DNA of 64,000 bases from Paenirhizobium daejeonense. Lineage in GTDB: Bacteria; Pseudomonadota; Alphaproteobacteria; Rhizobiales; Rhizobiaceae. Where the stretch lies: contig NZ_JACLAL010000007.1 of NCBI RefSeq assembly GCF_014280875.1, positions 186,001 to 250,000 of the forward strand, written 5' to 3'. Both the position numbers and the translations under genes were made by a program. This document shows positions 24,643-33,788 of the stretch, piece by piece (position 1 is the first letter of the stretch; the number at the start of each line of letters is the position of its first letter). Under the pieces are notes generated by a model, which was not told where the DNA came from, searched no databases, and saw only the letters and a list, made by a program, of their open reading frames with translations.

Positions 24643-26481
24643 TTAAGCTGCCCGGCGGACGTTTCTGCCATTGGTGCCGGAGCGGATCTCCGAGCGTCGG
24701 TTAAGCTTGAAACGGCTTACCAGTTCAGTAAGTGCTTCCGATTCCGTAGCAAGTGAATGACTGATGGCGGTGGTTTCCTCGACCATGGCTGCATTCTGCT
24801 GCGTCATCTGGTCGATGGCGTTTACCGCAGCGCTGATTTCGTTCAAGCCGACAGATTGTTCGCGGGAGGCCGTCGCGACTGCTTCGACCTTATTGTTGAT
24901 TTCAGAAACGAAGCCGGCAATGCGCTCAAGGGCGGTACCCGTTTCGCTGACGAGCTTAACCCCGTCCGCAACCTCGCGGGAGGAGTGTGCGATGAGGGCG
25001 CCGATCTCCTTCGCGGCTTTGGCTGAGCGCTGAGCGAGTTCCCGTACTTCGGTCGCTACGACCGCAAACCCTTTTCCTGCCTCGCCCGCCCGTGCTGCTT
25101 CGACACCGGCATTCAGCGCAAGAAGGTTGGTCTGGAAGGCGATTTCATCAATAACCGTGATGATCTGGTTGATCTGAGAGGACGCGGTCTCGATCCGCCT
25201 CATTGCATCGACCGCGTTTCTCATGACACTTCCGGATGTGACGGTACATTCGCGGGCTTCGCGCGCAAGATCGCGGGTTTCCGTCGTGCGGTCAGCAGAC
25301 GAGCGCACGGTGGATGTGACCTGTTCCAGCGATGCGGCTGTCTCTTCGAGGGCCGCTGCCTGTTGCTCTGTACGTTTCGACAGATTGTCTGCGGCTTCGC
25401 GCATCGCGTTGGAGTTATCGAATAGATGAGCGGTTTTCGTCAGTACCTGCTCCAGCGTTGCCTGGAAGGTCGCGATCGAATTGTTGAAATTATCGCGCAG
25501 GGCTTCAAACCTCTCGGCGAAAGGCTCATCGATGGTCATTCTTATGTTGCAGTCGGCGAGCCTTGCCAAACCGGCTCCCAAGGTCTCGACGACGATCTGC
25601 AATTCTCTGGCTTCCTGTTCGCGTATGCCGTCGAGAACAGCCTTTTCCTGTTCGGAAAGAAGTTTGGCCCTGTCCATCTCGGATCGCAATTGCTGCCGCT
25701 CGAAAGCGGCCATCCGGAAGACCTCGACGGCGGCAGCCATTTCCCCGATTTCGTCCGTCCTGTCCTTGAAGGGCACTTCGCGGGTATAATCTCCCCGTGC
25801 CATGTGGCTCATGTATCGGCTAATCGTTGTCAATGGCGAAATTGCGCGCTTACGCAGGATCCAAAGGCCGCCAAGGAACAGGAGAAGGGACACAGTCCCA
25901 GCACTGAGCGCCAGCGTTTCCATGTTTCGGTCTTCCGACGCGGCTATGGCCTCTGTTTCAGCGGAACGGGTATTCAATTCGGCGACCAGTACTTCCACGG
26001 CCGCGTTATGAGAATGAAACTCGTCTTTCATTCGGTCGAGGGCCGTATGAAGTGTGGCGCTGTCGTTTCGTTCGGCAGCGGGCAGAAAGTCGGTTTCAAC
26101 CGTCTTCCAGAACACTTCGGCTGTCCTTATCACCTGTTCGTTAAGCGTATTTCTCAGATCGGCGGGAAGATTAGCAGTGCCCCAATAGGCAAGACGACGA
26201 CTGTATTCATCCTTCAGATCTCTGATCGATCTGACATTCGTCTCCATCAGTTCGGAATGAATCATCGCCTCGTTTGCCAGGCCATAGGCCTGCACAAGAT
26301 AAAGCGGCGGAGGCAAGATATCGGCGACAAGATCTTTTTCGTTCTCTATCTGGCTATACACGGGGCCACCAACCTTCAATGTGGAAAGTGCGTGTTGTTG
26401 AACGCCAACCGATGCCATCAGCCCGGAAGTTACGATCAGACCGAATAACAGAAGAAGACGCGATATAGTAAAGTGGGGCAT
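24643..26481 (-). CDS. Methyl-accepting chemotaxis protein
   Basis: A 612-residue chemoreceptor. Membrane segment 1 is at residues 8-27 (RLLLLFGLIVTSGLMASVGV). A periplasmic domain of about 165 residues follows, helical and lacking known ligand motifs. Membrane segment 2 is near residues 195-213, followed by HAMP (RAISPLTTISRYMSHMARGD). The signalling tip is EIAFQTNLLALNAGVEAARAG, with GFAVVATEVRELAQRSA after it. ATG 26481 has GAGG 5 bases upstream; the open frame reaches 26625. It is divergent from the REC-HD-GYP gene. No C-terminal receptor-docking pentapeptide for methylation enzymes is seen. Confidence 0.93.
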   Translation of the reverse strand: MPHFTISRLLLLFGLIVTSGLMASVGVQQHALSTLKVGGPVYSQIENEKDLVADILPPPLYLVQAYGLANEAMIHSELMETNVRSIRDLKDEYSRRLAYWGTANLPADLRNTLNEQVIRTAEVFWKTVETDFLPAAERNDSATLHTALDRMKDEFHSHNAAVEVLVAELNTRSAETEAIAASEDRNMETLALSAGTVSLLLFLGGLWILRKRAISPLTTISRYMSHMARGDYTREVPFKDRTDEIGEMAAAVEVFRMAAFERQQLRSEMDRAKLLSEQEKAVLDGIREQEARELQIVVETLGAGLARLADCNIRMTIDEPFAERFEALRDNFNNSIATFQATLEQVLTKTAHLFDNSNAMREAADNLSKRTEQQAAALEETAASLEQVTSTVRSSADRTTETRDLAREARECTVTSGSVMRNAVDAMRRIETASSQINQIITVIDEIAFQTNLLALNAGVEAARAGEAGKGFAVVATEVRELAQRSAKAAKEIGALIAHSSREVADGVKLVSETGTALERIAGFVSEINNKVEAVATASREQSVGLNEISAAVNAIDQMTQQNAAMVEETTAISHSLATESEALTELVSRFKLNRRSEIRSGTNGRNVRRAA

Positions 26482-26657
26482 GAGAACCTCATGAGGCTGG
26501 CGTGTTGCATTCCCAAAATTAGGGTCCTTTGTTTTAATATTCGTTAATGTTTCTTCTTCGCCCCAGTGCGTCGGCGAAAACAGCTCAGTCTTTCGTTGTT
26601 TGCTTGGCCTTGCAAAAACAAGCACATCTTTAGCTTCTTATATTCGAAATTCACGAT

Positions 26658-26681
26658 TAATTAGAGAGCCGACCCTAATTA
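26658..26681. promoter_or_regulatory. AT-rich inverted repeat between chemoreceptor and response-regulator genes
   Basis: Perfect arms TAATTAG-N10-CTAATTA in the 271-base divergent region. The position suits an operator for either gene. No matching regulator is known to me. Confidence 0.35.
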
Positions 26682-26752
26682 TAAGGCCGTCCTGAAATGA
26701 GGCGTGGGTTTCGCCGGCGCGGCGTCCGGCAATGCACTGAGATAGGGGTTCA

Positions 26753-27838
26753 ATGCGCATCCTGATTGTCGATGATAATCACACAAGCCTTCTTGTTTTG
26801 ACCAAGCTTTCCGCCAGGCTTGCGGGATGTGAACCAGTTGGCTTTGCCTCTCCACAGGAGGCGCTGGCAGTGATGCCTGCCCTGGATTTCGATATCGCGA
26901 TCGTGGATTTTCAGATGCCCGTCTACAATGGCGCAGAGTTCGTGGCTGAAATGATGCGGTTCGAGAAGTACCGGGACAAGTTGGTTGTCATCGTTACGGC
27001 CGATACCGACGTCTCGACCCGAATGACCGCGCTCAATGCCGGCGCGATCGATTTCATCACCAAGCCGATCGACCCTCTCGAGTTCAAGGCACGTCTGCGC
27101 AATCTTGTCGCGTTGGCCGATGCGAGGGCGAAACTGGCCGATCACACCGCATGGTTGCGTCGCGAAGTGGACAAGGCCGTGATCGAGCTCAGAGAGCGCG
27201 AGGAGGAGATCATTCACCGTCTCACCGTAGCCGCAAGTTACAAGGATTCCGAGACTGCACGCCATACGGTTCGCGTCGGTGCGTATTCTGCTGCCATCGC
27301 GCACGCCTATGGTCTCTCCGAAACGGAGTGCGCCGATATAAAACTGGCGGCGCCGATGCACGACGTTGGAAAAGTAGCCATCCCGGATGCGGTTCTGCTG
27401 AAGAAGGGCAAGCTTACCGAGCACGAATTCGTCGAAATGCAGCACCACACCGTCGCCGGATCAGACATCCTCAAGGAGTCCAAGTGCAGTCTTCTGCAAC
27501 TGGCCGCGGAGATCGCCTGCTCCCATCACGAGCGATGGGATGGCGAGGGGTATCCGTCAAAGAAGGCGGGAGAGAAAATTCCCCTTTCCGGGAGGATCGT
27601 CGCCATAGCCGACAATTTCGATGCACTCACGACGGCTCGCTCATACAAGGAAGCATGGCCGATTGAGAAAGCTATCGACCATATTCGTGCGGGAGCCGGT
27701 ACCCATTTTGATCCGGCTTGCGTGGCGGCTTTTGAGAAAGCACTGCCATCGATCCTGCATATCAAACTCGAAATCGAACATGGTTCTCCGAAAGGAGAAT
27801 GTAAGGTTTCCGTAGATGCCGCGGTTGAAGCCGCATAA
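26753..27838 (+). CDS. Response regulator with HD-GYP phosphodiesterase domain
   Basis: A 361-residue protein. Residues 1-120 are a receiver domain with phospho-acceptor Asp52 in IAIVDFQMPVYNG and the acidic pair in LIVDDNH. After a helical linker (about 130-165) comes an HD-GYP domain: APMHDVGKVAIPDAVLLKKG, CSHHERWDGEGYP and IADNFDALTTARSYKEAW. The GYP and HD residues are intact, so it probably degrades cyclic di-GMP under control of phosphorylation. The hybrid kinase two genes downstream is a likely partner. It is separated from the next gene by 17 bases. Confidence 0.92.
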   Translation: MRILIVDDNHTSLLVLTKLSARLAGCEPVGFASPQEALAVMPALDFDIAIVDFQMPVYNGAEFVAEMMRFEKYRDKLVVIVTADTDVSTRMTALNAGAIDFITKPIDPLEFKARLRNLVALADARAKLADHTAWLRREVDKAVIELREREEEIIHRLTVAASYKDSETARHTVRVGAYSAAIAHAYGLSETECADIKLAAPMHDVGKVAIPDAVLLKKGKLTEHEFVEMQHHTVAGSDILKESKCSLLQLAAEIACSHHERWDGEGYPSKKAGEKIPLSGRIVAIADNFDALTTARSYKEAWPIEKAIDHIRAGAGTHFDPACVAAFEKALPSILHIKLEIEHGSPKGECKVSVDAAVEAA

Positions 27839-27855
27839 CAGAAAGATATCGTCAT

Positions 27856-28356
27856 ATGCTTACCAAGTGCTCCCTTGTCACAGCCCTTGTCATCGCGATT
27901 TCTCCGTCTCTCGCCTTCGCGCTGGAGGCCCCTGCCGGAGATGTCATCTTGACGATCTCCGGTCATGTCTCCCATGCGAATGTGGGCGCTACCGCCCAGT
28001 TTGATAGAGATATGCTGACCAAGCTCGTCTCTCGCTCCGGCACGATGGAAACACCCTGGACTGAGGGCAAGGTGACATTCTCCGGCCCGCTATTGCGAGC
28101 TGTCCTGGATGAGGCTGGCGCGGAGGGAGACGCACTTACGGTCAGGGCTTTGAACGATTATTTTGTCGATGTTCCGATGGAGGATGCACGGCGATTGGAC
28201 ACTATACTCGCGACGACCATGGATGGTCGACCTATGTCCGTTCGAGACAAAGGCCCTCTTTTCCTGATCTATCCCTTCGATAAGGATCCGAGTCTCTACA
28301 ACGAGAAGTACTTTTCGCGCTCTGTTTGGCAGATTCGGGAGATCAAGGTCCATTGA
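27856..28356 (+). CDS. Exported molybdopterin-domain-like protein without catalytic cysteine
   Basis: A 166-residue protein with a signal peptide (residues 1-22, cleavage near LAFALEAP). The rest resembles the oxidoreductase molybdopterin-binding fold of SorA/YedY-type enzymes: VILTISGHVSH at the start, PWTEGKVTFSGPLLRAVLDEAG, ALNDYFVDVPMEDA and GPLFLIYPFDKDP. The cysteine that ligates molybdenum in true enzymes is absent. The only cysteine is in the signal peptide. It therefore cannot be a normal Moco enzyme and may act as a periplasmic sensor partner for the hybrid kinase encoded immediately downstream, whose start overlaps its stop. This role is inference. Confidence 0.7.
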   Translation: MLTKCSLVTALVIAISPSLAFALEAPAGDVILTISGHVSHANVGATAQFDRDMLTKLVSRSGTMETPWTEGKVTFSGPLLRAVLDEAGAEGDALTVRALNDYFVDVPMEDARRLDTILATTMDGRPMSVRDKGPLFLIYPFDKDPSLYNEKYFSRSVWQIREIKVH

Positions 28357-30587
28357 CCGCTTTGTCCACCGAAGCTGATCGCGCTGCCATCAGAAAGGCG
28401 GGTAAGACAACCGCTATACTGAAATCCCTTGCAGTTGGTCTCCTGATCATACTCGGTTTTATTTATTATGATATCTCACAGCGTTACACCGCGATGCAAA
28501 CTGGTATCCGCGAAAACGCAATGTGGTCTGTGTATCAACTGGATCGGGAAGCGCGAGGCCTTCATAGCTACCTCTCGATGATGCTTGCGACCGGCGACAT
28601 TGGGATCGCATCGCAAAAGCGGTTATCAGTCCACTATGATATTCTCTATTCGCGAATGGACATGCTGAACAAGGCAAAGTTCGAACGCTACTTTACTGTC
28701 GATGAAGCTGTGACCAGACAATTGTCCGAAATTCAGGCCGTTGTCCTCGGAAGTTCGCCACTTTTCGATAACATCGCCGATGGTGTGCCGGCATCTCGCG
28801 ATAAGCTCCTGTCCATGCATGCTCGCTTTGCAGATTTGATCCGAAACACAGAGCAGTTGGTTATATACACCAACAACACCTTGAGCGTTTACCGCGCCGA
28901 ACAACGCAACGCCGTGGAGGCACTTGAAATCAAGTCGTTGGTTCTCATCGGTTTGCTCGTCCTTATTGTGGGTGCTCTTATCCTGATCTTGCGGCGCCAA
29001 CTGGATAGCGTACGTAGAGCCGGGCTGGGTTTTGAACGGATGGCAGGTGACCTCGAAAGCGCTTACAGCGCGGCAGAGGCGGGTAATCGTGTCAAATCCC
29101 AGTTCATGGCGACAATGAGCCACGAAATCCGAACCCCATTGAACGCCATTCTTGGAACGGTGGAGTTGATGGAGCTTTCTGCCGAGAACCCTGAAAGTGT
29201 CAGAAATCTCAAGACTATTCACCGATCGGGCGAAGCGCTTCTCGATATCATCAACGAAATTCTCGACTACTCCAAGATAGAATACGGCAAGCTTGAGCTC
29301 GAAATGCGCTCCGTTGACATCCGTGCTACCGTCGAGGGCGCGGTAGAAATGATGCAAGGCAGGGCCCTGGATAGTGGCAACAAACTCGTTCTGGACCTAC
29401 CCACGGAGCTCGAATTTCCCTTCATTCGCACCGATGCGACGCGGTTCCGGCAGGTCATACTCAATCTCGTGAGCAATGCCGTGAAGTTTACGGCTAACGG
29501 TACCGTAACCCTTGCAATTACCGAGATCCGTGGTGTCCAATCCACCCTTCTCAGGGTCGAGGTTCAAGATACGGGGATCGGAATCGATGAAGCGGGCAGG
29601 GCAAAGCTCTTCCTCCCTTTTTCCCAGGTCGATGCAAGTATCGCCCGCAAATATGGTGGAACCGGACTCGGTTTGACCATCTGCAAGGAAATTGTCGAGC
29701 GCCTGGGCGGGCGTATTGGGGTGGACAGTGTCTATGGCCTTGGGAGCACTTTCTGGTTCGAGATCCCGATTGAGGAAGCGCTTCCTCCTCCAGTCTCGTC
29801 TGCCCCGGTCGCATCGCCAGACCAGCGCCCACTTCCACGACTGAAGATATTGCTGGTCGAAGACAACGTCATAAATATGCAGGTTGCCGGGAAATTCCTT
29901 GCTCACCTCGGGCAGGAGGTTCACACGGCGGAAAATGGTGCAGTCGCCGTCGAAAAGGCAGACGATAGCGAGTTCGATCTCATCCTCATGGACATGCAGA
30001 TGCCGGTTATGGACGGCATCGAAGCGACAGCCCGTATTCGCCAAGGTGGTGGCCGTTCGAGGCGTACTCCGATTGTTGCCATGACTGCGAATGCCTCTGA
30101 CGACGATACCGCGAGATGTATCGACGCCGGGATGGACGGATTTCAATCGAAACCGGTAAGCATGGAAAAACTGACACGCATCATCCGCAGCGCTGCTCCG
30201 AGCCGCCATACTGGAAATGAGGTGACGATTGAAAAGACCGAGCCGCCTTCGGTCAATCGTGGAGCCGAGTCCGTGGATCTGTCATCTTTCGAGGATCGGC
30301 GTGCGGAGCTGGTTGCCGTTCTGGGTGAGGACGATTTCGCCGAACTGCTGGAGGCGTTTTTCCAGGATGCCAATTTCGCCCTGACGACGCTCACGGGCAT
30401 GACAGCATTCCATGAGACGGCAACCATCGATCGGGTCCTGCATACCATCAAGGGAGCGGCCGGAAACGTGGGGCTGCAGCCTATTGCGATGATGGCGCAA
30501 AGAATGAGGGAGCGGGCATTCCAGCCGGAAGACCTTGAGGCGTTGCGTTCAGCCGTCGAGGATTGCCGTATCGCGATAGCCGCCTGA
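28353..30587 (+). CDS. Hybrid sensor histidine kinase with receiver and HPt domains
   Basis: About 744 residues. Membrane segments lie near residues 22-42 and 193-212 and enclose a helical periplasmic sensor. Then follow HisKA with His257 (MATMSHEIRTPLN), HATPase motifs (NLVSNAVKF, VQDTGIGIDEAG, GTGLGLTICKE), a receiver domain with Asp547 (LILMDMQMPVMDG) and a C-terminal HPt domain with His697 (LHTIKGAAGNVG). It is a complete phosphorelay. No ATG fits: I place the start at TTG 28353, overlapping the previous stop, with GGGAG and AAGG just upstream. A TTG at 28326 in the same frame is the alternative. The output is probably the REC-HD-GYP protein encoded upstream. Confidence 0.9.
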   Translation: MTALSTEADRAAIRKAGKTTAILKSLAVGLLIILGFIYYDISQRYTAMQTGIRENAMWSVYQLDREARGLHSYLSMMLATGDIGIASQKRLSVHYDILYSRMDMLNKAKFERYFTVDEAVTRQLSEIQAVVLGSSPLFDNIADGVPASRDKLLSMHARFADLIRNTEQLVIYTNNTLSVYRAEQRNAVEALEIKSLVLIGLLVLIVGALILILRRQLDSVRRAGLGFERMAGDLESAYSAAEAGNRVKSQFMATMSHEIRTPLNAILGTVELMELSAENPESVRNLKTIHRSGEALLDIINEILDYSKIEYGKLELEMRSVDIRATVEGAVEMMQGRALDSGNKLVLDLPTELEFPFIRTDATRFRQVILNLVSNAVKFTANGTVTLAITEIRGVQSTLLRVEVQDTGIGIDEAGRAKLFLPFSQVDASIARKYGGTGLGLTICKEIVERLGGRIGVDSVYGLGSTFWFEIPIEEALPPPVSSAPVASPDQRPLPRLKILLVEDNVINMQVAGKFLAHLGQEVHTAENGAVAVEKADDSEFDLILMDMQMPVMDGIEATARIRQGGGRSRRTPIVAMTANASDDDTARCIDAGMDGFQSKPVSMEKLTRIIRSAAPSRHTGNEVTIEKTEPPSVNRGAESVDLSSFEDRRAELVAVLGEDDFAELLEAFFQDANFALTTLTGMTAFHETATIDRVLHTIKGAAGNVGLQPIAMMAQRMRERAFQPEDLEALRSAVEDCRIAIAA

Positions 30588-30843
30588 AGGTCAAGGAGTG
30601 CCCGGTGCTAGATGCTCTGTCTCTTTCCATGCGGGAATAGCAGCGCGGGCCTAGCGAGCACGGGAATGGCTCTTGTTCAGTTACTTGTAGCGTAAACTGT
30701 CGGCGAAGCCATTCTGCATTGGCTTGTCGGCGGTGATGTATTGCCATGCGATATGGGTTTCCCCGCCTGGCGATAAGATATTTCAATTCTGCCGTGAAAG
30801 TCTGAACGCCAGCCACTGGTCGACCTTCCTTGGCAGGTTTTTC

Positions 30844-31143
30844 CTACAGGAGAGGGCTGTGGTGGATCCGGCATGGCAGGGGACTTGCCGCTCGCACCGC
30901 GCATGCCATGCCAGCCTCGCTGCACGCCGTGAGAAATGCTTCTCGGGCAATTGCCAGCGGTGTCGTCTTATCGAGCGCACCCCTGCATGCGTTGATGGCG
31001 CTTCGGTGATGGGGACCGCCGGGACCTGGCCATTCCCCTTGCAGGATTTCCAGTGCTTCGCGTGGCGAAGCGAATGTACGTATGTCGTCAGAATGAACTC
31101 TTACCGTTACCCACGACGCCCAGACGACATTTGGATTTTGCAT
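30844..31143 (-). CDS. DUF982 family small protein
   Basis: A 99-residue protein typical of DUF982, a family largely confined to rhizobia and relatives and often present in many copies. It shows VTVRVHSDDIRTFASPREALEIL, then GEWPGPGGPHHRSAINACRGAL and a C-terminal AREAFLTACSEAGM. The function is unknown. ATG 31143 has GAGGA 7 bases upstream; the frame stays open to 31233 without a better start. It lies alone between the hybrid kinase and the glycogen debranching gene, divergent from the latter with 214 bases between. Confidence 0.85.
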   Translation of the reverse strand: MQNPNVVWASWVTVRVHSDDIRTFASPREALEILQGEWPGPGGPHHRSAINACRGALDKTTPLAIAREAFLTACSEAGMACAVRAASPLPCRIHHSPLL

Positions 31144-31357
31144 TGGCTTGTCCTCTCCTCTTGGCGTCCAAACGGAAGAGGTCACCAATTGTTCCCGAGG
31201 GATCGCATCAGGCGCCGCGCTTCCTGTCTTCACAGACTTGAGGAAACTTTCCGGTTTCTCCGCAAGCGAGATAATTGCCAGCGCATTTTGTCAAACGGGA
31301 ACCAATTGCTCGAAGGCGCCTTTCCTGTTGCGATCAACTCCTGGGACCTTACGCGAT

Positions 31358-33448
31358 ATGGTAAACACGACTGACAAACACATCACTGCCGGCAACTGGG
31401 GCGTGTTAGGTGCCAACTTTGATGGAGAGGGCGTAAACTTCGCGCTCTTTTCCGCCCACGCCGAACGCGTTGAGTTATGTCTCTTCGATGAGACGGGCGC
31501 ACACGAGATCCAACGGCTGGACCTTCCTGAATTCACCCACGAAATCTGGCACGGATATGTGCCGGGTCTTAAACCGGACGCTTTGTACGGATTCCGGGCG
31601 CACGGTCCCTACGATCCTTCCAACGGTCATCGGTTCAACCCGAACAAACTCCTGCTCGACCCCTATGCAAGAGAGATTGTCGGCAACATCGAGTGGTCTG
31701 CCGCTCATTTCGGTTATGATATCGATAGTCCGGAAAAGGACCTCAGCTTCAATGGGTTGGATAGTGCTGCTGCCATGGCGAAGTGCCGTGTGGTCGATCC
31801 CGGTGCATGGACTTGGACGGGAGACAGGCATCCCACCGTATCATGGTCCCATACGATTTTTTATGAAACCCATGTGAAGGGGTTCACCCAACTAAACCCC
31901 GCGATTCCGCCGGAACTTCGTGGAACATTCGAAGGACTGGCCCATGAAAAGGCGGTCGATTACATCAAGAGCCTCGGGGTTACCTCCGTGGAATTGCTTC
32001 CGATCCATGCCTTTCCGGACGAATCCTATCTTCTGGAGAAGGGTCTACGGAACTATTGGGGCTACAATACGCTGGGTTTCTTCTCCCCGGCTTCGCGCTA
32101 TTACGGCCCGCGTGGACTCGATGGATTGCGGGACATGGTGCGAGCGTTCCACGACGCCAATATCGAGGTGATACTGGACGTCGTTTACAATCATACTGCA
32201 GAAGGTAATGAACTCGGGCCTACTTTATCGTTTCGCGGCATCGATAATTTTTCCTACTACCGCACGCTCCCAGGTGAGCCCAGATATTACATCAATGACA
32301 CCGGCACTGGAAACACACTGAATACCTCTCATCCGCGCGTGCTGCAGATGGTGATGGATTCATTGCGCTACTGGGTTGAATGCTTTCATGTCGATGGATT
32401 TCGTTTCGATCTCGGGACGATCCTGGGCCGGGAACCGGAGGGTTTCGATCAGCGGGGCGGCTTCTTCGATGCCATGACACAGGACCCGGTCCTGTCACGT
32501 GTGAAGCTTATCGGGGAGCCTTGGGATATCGGGCCCGGCGGTTATCAGGTCGGTGGTTTCCCTCCCGGTTGGGCCGAATGGAACGACAAATACCGAGACA
32601 CTCTTCGCGACTACTGGAAAAACACGCCCCACACCGCCCCGGACTTTGCGACCCGCGTACTTGGTTCCGGCGACCTCTATGATCAGCGCGGTCGGCGGGT
32701 CTGGGCAAGCGTGAATTTTATCGCAGCGCATGACGGCTTCACGCTTAACGACCTCGTTTCCTATGAAGCCAAGCACAATGAAGCGAATGGCGAAAACAAT
32801 AATGACGGTCACAACGATAATCGCAGTTGTAATTATGGTGCCGAGGGTCCGACTGACGACAATGATATAAATACCACCCGCGAACGCCAGAAGCTGAATT
32901 TCATGGCTACTCTGCTACTGTCGCACGGTACGCCGATGTTTCCCGCGGGCGATGAATTCGGCCGCAGCCAAATGGGAAACAACAATGCGTACTGTCAGGA
33001 TAATGAATTAAGCTGGCTGCACTGGGAGGAAATCCTGCCTTCGGGCAAACAACTGACTCATATCGTCAGTGAACTGATTGCCATGCGAAAGGCCCAGCCT
33101 CTGCTTCGCCGTGATAATTGGCGTGATGGCACTGCTATTACCTGGATAAACGCTGGTGGGGGCGAACAATTGCCGGAGCACTGGCAGGAGGGCTTTGGCA
33201 TGACGCTGGGTGTTCACCTGCATCAGCCCGGTCTCGATATGCAGAACGGTCTCTGGTCGGACGCGCTTATCCTCTTCAATCCCAGCGATGCGGCTGTGGA
33301 TTTCGTCATTCCCCCGGTCAGCGGAGACCGTTGGCAACTGGCCTTTTCCACGGATACGCTCTTCCCAAAAGTGCCCAATCTGGTGCGAACCGAGACGACA
33401 TTCGAGCTTCACGCGCGAAGCCTGACCTTGTTCCGGTCGCCTGATTAA
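31358..33448 (+). CDS. glgX: Glycogen debranching enzyme GlgX
   Basis: A 696-residue GH13 isoamylase-type enzyme that removes the short branches left by glycogen phosphorylase. An N-terminal CBM48-like domain (GANFDGEGVNFALFSAHAERVELCLFD) is followed by the catalytic barrel, with VILDVVYNHTAEG, the nucleophile in VDGFRFDLGTIL, the acid/base in LIGEPWDIGPGG and the third acid in AAHDGFTLNDLVSY. Length is normal for the family. ATG 31358 lies at the start of homology; the frame is open to 31148 but that part is not conserved. No other glycogen gene is nearby, which is unusual because glgX is commonly clustered with glgA, glgB, glgC and glgP. Confidence 0.93.
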   Translation: MVNTTDKHITAGNWGVLGANFDGEGVNFALFSAHAERVELCLFDETGAHEIQRLDLPEFTHEIWHGYVPGLKPDALYGFRAHGPYDPSNGHRFNPNKLLLDPYAREIVGNIEWSAAHFGYDIDSPEKDLSFNGLDSAAAMAKCRVVDPGAWTWTGDRHPTVSWSHTIFYETHVKGFTQLNPAIPPELRGTFEGLAHEKAVDYIKSLGVTSVELLPIHAFPDESYLLEKGLRNYWGYNTLGFFSPASRYYGPRGLDGLRDMVRAFHDANIEVILDVVYNHTAEGNELGPTLSFRGIDNFSYYRTLPGEPRYYINDTGTGNTLNTSHPRVLQMVMDSLRYWVECFHVDGFRFDLGTILGREPEGFDQRGGFFDAMTQDPVLSRVKLIGEPWDIGPGGYQVGGFPPGWAEWNDKYRDTLRDYWKNTPHTAPDFATRVLGSGDLYDQRGRRVWASVNFIAAHDGFTLNDLVSYEAKHNEANGENNNDGHNDNRSCNYGAEGPTDDNDINTTRERQKLNFMATLLLSHGTPMFPAGDEFGRSQMGNNNAYCQDNELSWLHWEEILPSGKQLTHIVSELIAMRKAQPLLRRDNWRDGTAITWINAGGGEQLPEHWQEGFGMTLGVHLHQPGLDMQNGLWSDALILFNPSDAAVDFVIPPVSGDRWQLAFSTDTLFPKVPNLVRTETTFELHARSLTLFRSPD

Positions 33449-33512
33449 AATCCGGACGCCGGGAGGAACCCGAAGCCCATGCCGCAGTTTATAACATGTC
33501 AGGGAGGGTATC

Positions 33513-33761
33513 CTGGCTCACGAAGCACGTTATGAGCTTTTAGCCGACGAGAAGCGCGGGGCAATACTGATCGACCGTGCGAAGACGACACCTATCCAAG
33601 TTCACATTGCGGTGGAGGCATTGCGCTTCAAGCGACATTCGGAAATCAGGCGCAAGGGCACGATTTCCTTCAACGTACCGACAGCGGGAAATTGTACTGG
33701 GAAGCAGATTTCTGCCGTTACCGAAACTCGATCGATCGAGGGCGAGTTTGCCCTTGCCTGA
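33513..33761 (+). CDS. Possible small protein gene with non-ATG start
   Basis: An open frame of 82 codons between glgX and the SDR gene that has no ATG, GTG or TTG near its beginning. A stop lies in frame at 33492. A strong GGGAGGG (33502-33508) sits 4 bases before CTG 33513, the best start. The product is mixed alpha/beta in appearance (ARYELLADEKRGAILIDRAK, then VEALRFKRHSEIRRKGTISF) and does not look like random translation. I do not recognise the family. An internal GTG at 33612 would give 49 residues. It could be a real CTG-started gene or a remnant that lost its start. Confidence 0.4.
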   Translation: MAHEARYELLADEKRGAILIDRAKTTPIQVHIAVEALRFKRHSEIRRKGTISFNVPTAGNCTGKQISAVTETRSIEGEFALA

Positions 33762-33788
33762 ACCGTCCATCCTAACGGGAGAGCAGAT

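Noticed and set aside
33540..33770. Minus-strand frame opposite the possible CTG-started ORF
   Set aside because: It has a poor composition and no upstream signal; the plus-strand frame has a strong ribosome-binding site.
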